Part shown: positions 1 through 6,323 of the stretch, one piece after another
Layout: every line of letters starts with the position of its first letter
Position numbering within the stretch: the first letter of the stretch is position 1
Origin: JAAYBR01 sp033813475
GTDB lineage: Bacteria; Hydrogenedentota; Hydrogenedentia; Hydrogenedentales; CAITNO01
Assembly: GCA_033813475.1 (NCBI GenBank)
Contig: JAPXRP010000140.1
Coordinates: forward strand, 1-11,451
Direction of reading: 5' to 3'
DNA: 11,451 nt
Program-made: the position numbers and the translations under genes
The notes under the pieces: model-generated
Databases searched by the model: none
The model's input: the letters and a program-made list of their open reading frames with translations, nothing else
Told to the model about the DNA's origin: nothing

Positions 1-389
1 CCGTTCTCCTTGGCGCCCGTGAACGTGAGGGTCAGGGACCCGAAGGGTCCCGACACGTCCACCGTGTCCACCACCGCCGTGTCGCCCGTCACCGTCGTCT
101 CGGAGTCCGTCAGGCTCACTTCCAGGCCGTCCAGGAAGCCCATGCCGTCGGCGTTCTCGAGGTAGGACAGCAGGTCCTCCTTGTTGCCGATGACCCCGCT
201 GTCAAACTCTTCGGAAACGAAGGTCTCAAATTTCTTGAAATCCTTCGCCTTCACCGCCGTGATCCCCTCCTGCACCCGCTGCGAAATCTGCTCCGCGTCC
301 GTCATCCCCTTCGCGCCCGTGGCGCACCCCGCCAGACCCAGCGCCGCCAGCACCATGACACACACCGAAACCGCGACAAAACGCCTCAT
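1..389 (-). CDS. Small lipoprotein, possible NTF2/SnoaL-like fold (3' end cut off by window)
   Basis: The frame starts at the ATG at 389-387 and stays open for 129 codons to the left edge, so the C-terminus is missing. The first 22 residues form a lipoprotein signal: MRR, a hydrophobic stretch, then the lipobox L-A-G-C with the lipidated cysteine at residue 22. The start is supported by a purine-rich AGGAAAGGA ribosome binding site just upstream. The mature part has a helical, charged segment (residues about 31-62) and then alternating beta-like stretches rich in Thr, Val and Asp (about 88-124). This resembles SnoaL/DUF4440-type NTF2-like proteins, but that is a guess from pattern only, and no catalytic residues can be named. 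It is divergent from the porin gene at 683. The protein would sit in the periplasm, anchored to a membrane. Confidence 0.75.
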   Translation of the reverse strand, partial: MRRFVAVSVCVMVLAALGLAGCATGAKGMTDAEQISQRVQEGITAVKAKDFKKFETFVSEEFDSGVIGNKEDLLSYLENADGMGFLDGLEVSLTDSETTVTGDTAVVDTVDVSGPFGSLTLTFTGAKEN

Positions 390-531
390 TTTTCCGTCCT
401 TTCCTGTTGTTTGTCCTGTCAACACGCTCCTCCGCCGGAAACCCATGCCCCGGCGCCGTCTGTTGACCCGCCCCGGGGCCGGAGGGTTTCACCCCCCTCC
501 AGAAAAATCTAAGCATTCTGCGCTTTTGTCC

Positions 532-561
532 TTGACATCGTGGTCCCGCTCTTCGTATCCT
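532..561 (+). promoter_or_regulatory. Sigma-70-type promoter of the porin gene
   Basis: A perfect -35 box TTGACA lies at 532-537 and a partial -10 box TATCCT (4 of 6 consensus) at 556-561, with an 18-bp spacer. Transcription would begin near 568, leaving a leader of about 115 nt before the start at 683. The remaining intergenic sequence 390-531 has a GGAGGG/CCCTCC hairpin (481-500) but no other site I can identify. Confidence 0.5.
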
Positions 562-682
562 TTTGCCGCCGTGCGCGGGGTGGAGGGTGCGTCCTCCGGC
601 GCGCGGCGGTCAAGGGCCGGCTGTTTCCGCCGTCGTGGGATGGCGGTGTGTGTCTTCACATTTAGCGGAAAAGGAGAAAACC

Positions 683-2104
683 ATGCCGAGGAAAACGCTG
701 TGTCTTCTGGGGCTGGCGCTGCTGTGCGCGGCCACGCCCGCGCTGGCCGAGCTCAACCAGGTGGAGGTGGGCGGCTCGCTGCGCCTGCGCTTCAACTACA
801 TCAGCAACCAGCTCGCGGTGCCCGCGCCGACGGTGCAGTACGGGCCGCTGGCGACGCTGGGCCGCCCGATCGGCGGGCCTTTCGGCCCGGCGGTGGGCAG
901 CGTTTTCGACTGGGACGACGCGGGTCCGGACTATTCGGCGGTGGAGCAGCGGACGCGCCTGCACGTGAAGGCGACCTTCACGGAGGACGTGAGCGCGTTC
1001 GTCGAGTTTGACTCGTATGACGTGTGGGGCGAGGATTTCCGCTCGAACTACCTGACGGGCGCGGACGCGCGCGACGGGGACAACGCGGCGGACATCAACC
1101 TGTACCAGGCGTATGTGGACGTGAAGGGGATGTGGGGCACGCCCCTGAGCCTGCGCGCCGGCCGCCAGGAGCTGGCCTTCGGCAGCCAGTGGCTCGTGGG
1201 CCCGCGCGACTTCGCGTTCCTCTACACCGGCCTGTCCTTTGACGCCCTGCGCCTGACCTACGCGGGCGAGTCCTTCACCGTGGACGCGTGGGCGTCCAAG
1301 CTGGCGGAGAACCTGGGCTCCTTCGGCCAGGACGACGTGGACTTCTACGGCGTCTACGCCTCCTGCACGGCGGTGGAGAACCACACCTTCGACGTGTACT
1401 GGATGCTGGTGAACGACGACACGATGGGCTCGGCGGACACGCTGCTGAACACCGTCGGCGTGCGCGGCGCGGGCCGCATGGGCGCCTTCGACTACGACGC
1501 CGAGGTGGCCTACCAGTTCGGGTCGGCGGACGCCTACGGCCTCATGGTCGGCGACACCAGCGCGGACTTTGACAACTGGGGCGCCAAGCTGGACCTGGGC
1601 TACGCCTTTGACTGCGCGTGGACCCCGCGCGTGTTCGTGTCGGGCCGCTACTACGGCGGCGAGGACAACCGGCAGTTCGGCTCGGACGACGCGAGCGTGA
1701 ACTTCAACCGCCTCTTCTCCAACGAGATTGTGACGGGCTTCATTGACCTGCTCAACGACCTGTCGAACGCGTGGACCGGCCGCGTCGGCGTCATGTGCGC
1801 GCCCATGCCGAAGATCCGCACGATCTTCGCCGTCAGCTACTACGAGACCCTGGAGGCCTTCGACCGCCCCGGGTTCCTGTGGATCACCCACACCAGCGAC
1901 ACGGACCTCGGCTGGGAGGTCACCCTCTTCAACGAGTACCACTACAGCGAGGACCTCGTGTTCGAGTTCGGCTGGACCCACCTGTTCACGGGCGACGGCC
2001 TCGCCGAGAGCAACTTCTCCGCCTGGAACGGCACCATCTCCCTGGGCGGCTCGGACGACGACGACGCGGACTACGCCTACGCCGGCTGCCGCATCTCCTT
2101 CTGA
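683..2104 (+). CDS. Alginate-export-type outer-membrane porin
   Basis: This 473-residue protein has an N-terminal signal peptide (residues 1-22, cleavage after A-L-A) and a mature part made of alternating beta strands rich in Tyr, Phe, Asp and Gly. It ends in phenylalanine, the usual C-terminal signal of outer-membrane barrels. Residues about 86-210 match the alginate_exp (AlgE) pattern, notably GRQELAFG (160-167) followed by SFDALRL (185-191). The family forms 18-stranded barrels that pass anionic sugars or other small solutes; the substrate here cannot be read from sequence. The ATG at 683 is chosen because an AAGGAG box lies 6 nt upstream and the signal peptide follows at once; the frame is open from 563 but that part does not look coding. 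Its promoter is at 532-561 and its terminator at 2122-2159, so it is probably monocistronic. Confidence 0.85.
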   Translation: MPRKTLCLLGLALLCAATPALAELNQVEVGGSLRLRFNYISNQLAVPAPTVQYGPLATLGRPIGGPFGPAVGSVFDWDDAGPDYSAVEQRTRLHVKATFTEDVSAFVEFDSYDVWGEDFRSNYLTGADARDGDNAADINLYQAYVDVKGMWGTPLSLRAGRQELAFGSQWLVGPRDFAFLYTGLSFDALRLTYAGESFTVDAWASKLAENLGSFGQDDVDFYGVYASCTAVENHTFDVYWMLVNDDTMGSADTLLNTVGVRGAGRMGAFDYDAEVAYQFGSADAYGLMVGDTSADFDNWGAKLDLGYAFDCAWTPRVFVSGRYYGGEDNRQFGSDDASVNFNRLFSNEIVTGFIDLLNDLSNAWTGRVGVMCAPMPKIRTIFAVSYYETLEAFDRPGFLWITHTSDTDLGWEVTLFNEYHYSEDLVFEFGWTHLFTGDGLAESNFSAWNGTISLGGSDDDDADYAYAGCRISF

Positions 2105-2121
2105 TCCCCGCGACCCCCGCG

Positions 2122-2159
2122 CCCCGCGGCCCCGAGACGGGCCGCGGGGTCTTCTGTTT
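2122..2159 (+). terminator. Intrinsic terminator after the porin gene
   Basis: A perfect 11-bp GC stem (CCCCGCGGCCC at 2122-2132, GGGCCGCGGGG at 2139-2149) closes a 6-nt loop and is followed by TCTTCTGTTT. It starts 17 nt after the porin stop codon. The T-tract is imperfect, but the stem is very stable. Confidence 0.8.
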
Positions 2160-2218
2160 GGCGCCCTCCCGGCTCCGGGCGTCCGCGCGGGCGCGCGGCG
2201 TCCCGCGGCGGTTTTGGG

Positions 2219-2224
2219 TATAAT
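2219..2224 (+). promoter_or_regulatory. Probable -10 box of the ribulokinase gene
   Basis: A perfect TATAAT stands alone in a very GC-rich stretch, 58 nt before the araB-like start codon. No -35 box is visible at 16-18 bp upstream. It is followed directly by GGGCGGGC, a GC-rich discriminator like those after the -10 boxes near 9182 and 9420. Confidence 0.4.
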
Positions 2225-2282
2225 GGGCGGGCTTTTCGCCGCGCGGCGGGTTGCGCGGCGGCAGAACCAAGGAAAGAGGACC

Positions 2283-3953
2283 ATGAGCGAGCGGTACACC
2301 ATCGGGCTGGACTTTGGGACAAACTCCGTGCGGGCGCTGCTGGTGGCCGCGGCCACGGGCGAGGAGGTCGCCACCAGCGTCTTCGACTACCCCTCCGGGG
2401 AGAGGGGCGTCATTCTGGACGACCGGAACCCCGACCTGGCGCGGCAGCACCCGAAGGACTATCTCGACGGCACGGTGGCGGTGGTGCGCGACGTGCTCGC
2501 GCAGGCGGCGGAGCGCGGGGACTTCTCGCCGGAGCAGGTGATCGGCATCGGCGTGGACACGACGGGCTCGACGCCCCTGCCCGTGGACGCGCAGGGCGTG
2601 CCGCTGGCGTTCCAGCCGGAGTTTGAGGACAACCCGGCGGCGATGGCCTGGCTCTGGAAGGACCACACGGGCCACGCGGAGGCGGCGGAGATCACGGCGC
2701 TGGCGGCGGAGAAGCGCCCGCAGTACCTGCTGAAATGCGGCGGGGCCTACTCCTCCGAGTGGTTCTGGTCGAAGCTGCTCAAGATGAAGCGGACGGCGCC
2801 GGAGGTCTTCCAGGCCGCGCACTCCTGGGTGGAGCACGCCGACTGGATGACGGGCCTCCTCACGGGGACGGACAACCCGGCCCAGCTCAAGCGCTGCGTC
2901 TGCGCCGCGGGGCACAAGGCCATGTTCAACCCGTCGTGGGGCGGCTATCCGGACGCGGACTTCATCGGGGCGCTGGACCCCGCGCTGCTGCGCATCCGCA
3001 AGACCCTGCCCGACACGGCGTATGACGTGGGCGACCGCGCGGGCCTGCTGACGGTGGGCTGGGCGCAGCGCCTCGGGCTGCACGCGGACATCCCGGTGGC
3101 CATGGGCGCCTTCGACGCGCACCTCGGCGCGGTCGGGTCGGGCATCCGCCCCGGCGTGCTGGTGAAGATCATCGGCACCTCCTGCTGCGACATGATGGTC
3201 GCCCCCATGACAAAGGACATCCCCGGCCTCTGCGGCATCGTGCCCGGGTCCATCCTGCCCGGCTGCTTCGGCCTCGAGGCGGGCCAGTCCGCCGTGGGCG
3301 ACATCTTCAACTGGTTTGTCAGCGGCATGCGCCCGGAGGGCGACTCCCACGAGACCCTCACGGCGAAGGCCGCGGCCATGAGGCCCGGCGCGTCCGGCCT
3401 GCTCGCCCTCGACTGGCACAACGGCAACCGCACCGTGCTGGTGGACCAGCGGCTCACGGGCGGCCTCGTCGGCATGACCCTGCACACGAGGCCCGAGGAG
3501 GTCTACCGCGCCCTCATCGAGGCCACCGCCTTCGGCGCGCGCGTCATCATGGAGCGCTTCATCGAGTACGGCGTCGCCGTGGACCGCGTCGTCAACTGCG
3601 GCGGCATCTCCGGCAAGAACGCCCTGCTCATGCAGATCTACGCCGACGTCCTCAACCGGCCCCTGGAGGTCTCCGCCAGCGGCCAGACCTGCGCCCTCGG
3701 CGCGGCCATGGCCGGCGCGGTCGTCGCCGGACCGGTTGCGGGCGGCCACGCGGACTTTGAGGCCGCGGCGGACGCCATGGTCCGCGTGGACGACCGGGTC
3801 TACACGCCCATCCCGGAGAACGCCGCCGTCTACGACCGGCTCTTCGGCCTCTACCGCCGCCTCCACGACAGCTTCGGCGTGCGCGGCCACCAGGACAGCC
3901 TGTTCGACGTCATGAAGGGGCTGCTGGCCCTGCGCGACGAGGCGCGGGCCTGA
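2283..3953 (+). CDS. araB: L-ribulokinase (FGGY carbohydrate kinase)
   Basis: The 556-residue product matches ribulokinase in length (E. coli AraB has 566) and motifs. It should phosphorylate L-ribulose with ATP to L-ribulose 5-phosphate in the cytoplasm, in L-arabinose use. The N-terminal actin-like ATPase motif DFGTNSVR lies at residues 10-17, GVDTTGSTP at 90-98 and LWKDHT at 124-129. The likely catalytic base is Asp278 in GAFDAH, and the second ATP-domain motif NCGGISGKN lies at 438-446. The ATG at 2283 follows an AAGGAAAGAGGA ribosome binding site. No araA, araD or arabinose regulator is present within the window, so it is an orphan here. The upstream terminator separates it from the porin, while only 39 nt separate it from ispH, so co-transcription with ispH is possible. 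A related FGGY pentulose kinase with other specificity cannot be excluded. Confidence 0.88.
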   Translation: MSERYTIGLDFGTNSVRALLVAAATGEEVATSVFDYPSGERGVILDDRNPDLARQHPKDYLDGTVAVVRDVLAQAAERGDFSPEQVIGIGVDTTGSTPLPVDAQGVPLAFQPEFEDNPAAMAWLWKDHTGHAEAAEITALAAEKRPQYLLKCGGAYSSEWFWSKLLKMKRTAPEVFQAAHSWVEHADWMTGLLTGTDNPAQLKRCVCAAGHKAMFNPSWGGYPDADFIGALDPALLRIRKTLPDTAYDVGDRAGLLTVGWAQRLGLHADIPVAMGAFDAHLGAVGSGIRPGVLVKIIGTSCCDMMVAPMTKDIPGLCGIVPGSILPGCFGLEAGQSAVGDIFNWFVSGMRPEGDSHETLTAKAAAMRPGASGLLALDWHNGNRTVLVDQRLTGGLVGMTLHTRPEEVYRALIEATAFGARVIMERFIEYGVAVDRVVNCGGISGKNALLMQIYADVLNRPLEVSASGQTCALGAAMAGAVVAGPVAGGHADFEAAADAMVRVDDRVYTPIPENAAVYDRLFGLYRRLHDSFGVRGHQDSLFDVMKGLLALRDEARA

Positions 3954-3992
3954 CCCGCCGGCGCGGGATTCCGCAAACCCCGGGAGAGACGC

Positions 3993-4916
3993 ATGAAGAT
4001 CGTCGTTGCGAGGCCGCGCGGGTTCTGCGCGGGCGTGGACCGCGCGATCCGGAGCGTGGAGCAGGCCCTGGAGCGCCACGGCGCCCCGGTGCACATGCTC
4101 AACCACATCGTCCACAACGCGCACGTGGTGGAGGAGCTGCGGGGCAAGGGCGCGGTCTTCGTGCGCGACCTGGACGAGGTGCCCGAGGGCGGGCTGGTCC
4201 TTTTCAGCGCCCACGGCGTCGGCCCCGACCGCTGGGCCCACGCGAGGCGCCGCGGCCTGAACGTCATTGACGCCACCTGCCCGCTGGTGGAGAAGGTCCA
4301 CAACGAGGCGCGCCGCTTCTCGGACAAGGGGCGCACCGTCATCCTCGTGGGCGAGGCCGGCCACGACGAGACCCTGGGCACCATGGGCTGGGCGCCGGAC
4401 CACATCCTCCTCGTGCAGACACTGGAGGAGGCCGAGCATGTCGCGGTGCCCGACCCCGCGAACACCGCCTACATCACCCAGACCACCCTCAGCGTCGAGG
4501 ACTGCCGCGCCATCGTGGAGGTCCTCAAGCGCCGCTTCCCGGACATCCAGGGGCCGCCGCGGGAGGACATCTGCTACGCCACGTCCAACCGCCAGGCCGC
4601 CGTGGTCGCCCTCTCGCCCGGGGCCGACCTCGTGCTGGTCGTCGGCGACGCCGAAAGCGCCAACTCCAAGCGCCTGCGCGACATCGCCCGCGGCATGGGC
4701 AAGCCCGCCCACCTCATCCCGGATGCGGGCGCCATCCGGCCGGAGTGGCTGGACGGCGTGGAGCACCTGCTGCTGACCTCGGGCGCGTCCGTGCCCGAGC
4801 GGCTGGTCGCCGAGGTCATCGAATACGCGCGCGCGCTGGGCCCCTGCGAGGTCGAGGAGCGCACGCTGGTCGAGGAGGATGTCGAATTCCGACTGCCCAA
4901 GGAGCTGCTCAAATGA
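3993..4916 (+). CDS. ispH: 4-hydroxy-3-methylbut-2-enyl diphosphate reductase (IspH/LytB)
   Basis: IspH reduces HMBPP to IPP and DMAPP in the last step of the MEP isoprenoid pathway, using an iron-sulfur cluster. The 307-residue product has all three cluster cysteines at Cys12, Cys96 and Cys194, close to E. coli Cys12, Cys96 and Cys197. Substrate-binding residues are also kept: His41, His74 in SAHG, His124 and the proton-relay Glu126 in a GHDETLGTMG segment, the TQTTLS segment at 162-167, and S-A-N-S at 222-225. The start ATG has a GGGAGAG box upstream and the conserved N-terminus GFCAGVDRA follows at once. The stop overlaps the start of the next gene (ATGA at 4913-4916), implying translational coupling to a functionally unrelated secreted protein. 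The gene is complete. Confidence 0.95.
   Translation: MKIVVARPRGFCAGVDRAIRSVEQALERHGAPVHMLNHIVHNAHVVEELRGKGAVFVRDLDEVPEGGLVLFSAHGVGPDRWAHARRRGLNVIDATCPLVEKVHNEARRFSDKGRTVILVGEAGHDETLGTMGWAPDHILLVQTLEEAEHVAVPDPANTAYITQTTLSVEDCRAIVEVLKRRFPDIQGPPREDICYATSNRQAAVVALSPGADLVLVVGDAESANSKRLRDIARGMGKPAHLIPDAGAIRPEWLDGVEHLLLTSGASVPERLVAEVIEYARALGPCEVEERTLVEEDVEFRLPKELLK
4899..4904 (+). promoter_or_regulatory. Ribosome binding site of the WbsX-like gene inside the ispH 3' end
   Basis: AAGGAG sits within the last codons of ispH, 8 nt before the ATG at 4913. It fixes the downstream start and supports translation as part of an ispH transcript. Confidence 0.6.
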
Positions 4917-6100
4917 AACACGCCGTCAAGGGGTCCGTCATGATGCTCGCGGGGCTGTGCGCCCTGTCCGCGCAGGCCTACGAGGTCGCCGTCTACTACT
5001 TCCCCAGCTACCACCCGAACCCCGTGTACAGCGAGCGCTACGGGAAGGACTGGACCGAGTGGAACCTGGCGAAGGCGGCCACGCCGCGCTTCCCCGGCCA
5101 CGACCAGCCCAAGGTGCCCGCCTGGGGCTACGAGGACGAGTCGGACCCCGCCGTCATGGCGCGGAAGATTGACGCCGCCGCCGACAGCGGCGTGGACGTG
5201 TTCCTCTACGACTGGTACTGGCACGACACGGGGCTCTTCATCGGCGACGGGCTGGAGAAGGGTTTCTTGAAGGCGCCCAACCGCGGCCGCATCAAGTTCG
5301 CCCTCATGTGGGCCAACCACGACTGGATCGAGATCTTCCCCGCCAAGTCCAGCATCAAGCCCGTGACGCTGAACCCCGGCCCGGTCACGAAGGAGACCTT
5401 CGTGAAGGCCACGGACCACATCATCAAGACCTACTTCTCCCAGCCCAACTACTGGCGCATTGACGGCAAGCCCTACTTCTCCGTCTACGAGCTGATGACC
5501 CTCATCCAGGGGCTCGGCGGCGTCGAGGAAACCCGCGCCGCGCTGGACGATTTCCGCGACCGCGCCCGGAAGGCGGGCGTCGGCGAACTGCACCTGAACG
5601 CCGTCATGTGGGGCGTGCAGGTGCTGCCGAACGAGCGGACGGTGAAGAACCCCGAGGAGCTGCTCGGCAAACTCGGCATGGACTCCGTCACGTCCTACTG
5701 CTGGATCCACCACGTCGTGCCCGAGGGATTCCCGGCGGCGGAGTACGCGCCGTGGATGGAGAAGTCCACGGCCCTCTGGCCGGACTTCGTGAAGCGCTGG
5801 CCCGTGCCCTACTACCCCAACGTGAGCATGGGCTGGGACTCCTCGCCGCGGACCACCCAGTCCGACGTCTTCGAGAACCGCGGCTACCCCTACACCCCCG
5901 TGGTTGTGGGGAACACCCCGGCGGCGTTCAAGGAGGCCCTCACCCGCGCCCGCGCCTTCCTCGACACCCAGCCCGCCGACCGCCGCATCCTCACCATCAA
6001 CGCCTGGAACGAGTGGACCGAGGGCAGCTACCTCGAGCCGGACATCAAGAACGGCGCCGGCTACCTCGACGCCCTCCGCGAGGTCTTTGGCGGGAAATAA
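4913..6100 (+). CDS. Secreted WbsX/GH99-like domain protein
   Basis: The 395-residue protein begins with a signal peptide (about residues 1-22, cleavage after S-A-Q-A) and continues into a domain typical of the WbsX family, which is related to glycoside hydrolase family 99. Supporting motifs are YYFPSYHPNP (28-37), DWTEWNLAKA (46-55), the strand FLYDWYW (97-103), FALMWANHDW (129-138), and the C-terminal NAWNEWTEGSYLEPD (363-377), whose acidic residues are the likely active-site candidates. Members are usually found in polysaccharide biosynthesis or degradation loci; this one is probably exported and could act on glycans in the periplasm or outside. The start overlaps the ispH stop by four bases and has AAGGAG 8 nt upstream. 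No partner glycan genes are nearby, so substrate and direction of reaction are unknown. Confidence 0.8.
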   Translation: MKHAVKGSVMMLAGLCALSAQAYEVAVYYFPSYHPNPVYSERYGKDWTEWNLAKAATPRFPGHDQPKVPAWGYEDESDPAVMARKIDAAADSGVDVFLYDWYWHDTGLFIGDGLEKGFLKAPNRGRIKFALMWANHDWIEIFPAKSSIKPVTLNPGPVTKETFVKATDHIIKTYFSQPNYWRIDGKPYFSVYELMTLIQGLGGVEETRAALDDFRDRARKAGVGELHLNAVMWGVQVLPNERTVKNPEELLGKLGMDSVTSYCWIHHVVPEGFPAAEYAPWMEKSTALWPDFVKRWPVPYYPNVSMGWDSSPRTTQSDVFENRGYPYTPVVVGNTPAAFKEALTRARAFLDTQPADRRILTINAWNEWTEGSYLEPDIKNGAGYLDALREVFGGK

Positions 6101-6103
6101 GAT

Positions 6104-6300
6104 TTAACGCGGAGGCGCGGAGAGCGCAAAGACCGCAGAGAAAAGACGGGGGAGAAACAGCGCCAAGGGGACTTTGAAAATGCAACGGTCCCTTCTCTGC
6201 GACCTCTGCGCTCTCCGCGTCTTGTATGTTCAGTGCAGGGTCTTCGGCGCGCAGCCAAGAGCCGTAGTAGAACTTTTCTTTTTGGTTCTCTGCGTTGAAC
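6104..6300. repeat. Composite inverted repeat of the CGCGGAGAGCGCA type between convergent genes
   Basis: Two 27-nt arms, 6116-6142 and 6193-6219, are inverted copies with 24 of 27 matching positions; the core CGCGGAGAGCGCA is perfect. A third piece TTCTCTGCGTTGAA (6286-6299) is the inverse of the TTAACGCGGAGG type sequence at 6105-6114. The block lies between the stops at 6100 (+) and 6326-6324 (-), so it could work as a bidirectional transcript end, although it lacks T-tracts. Similar interspersed repeats occur between genes in many environmental bacteria, where they are often wrongly translated. I see no gene in 6101-6323. Confidence 0.75.
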
Positions 6301-6323
6301 ACTCTTCCGCAGGCGGGCGGCTT

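Noticed and set aside
417..422. TTGACA on the minus strand upstream of the lipoprotein gene at 389
   Set aside because: A matching -10 box would fall at the ribosome binding site or start codon, and none is present.
481..500. GGAGGG/CCCTCC hairpin as a terminator
   Set aside because: No gene ends nearby on either strand, and no T-tract follows it.
662..2374. Long minus-strand open frame of 570 codons opposite the porin gene
   Set aside because: It is antisense to a gene with signal peptide and family motifs. Its product is low-complexity Arg/Val/Ala/His-rich, as expected for a mirror frame in GC-rich DNA.
1986..4766. Minus-strand open frame of 926 codons spanning the ribulokinase and ispH genes
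   Set aside because: It runs opposite two well-recognised genes and has no domain, signal or ribosome binding site; high GC makes stop codons rare in that frame.
6045..6302. Small minus-strand protein in the gap between convergent genes
   Set aside because: It is a translation of the interspersed repeat (characteristic SLRSLRSPRL-type strings in the neighbouring frame) and lacks a ribosome binding site.
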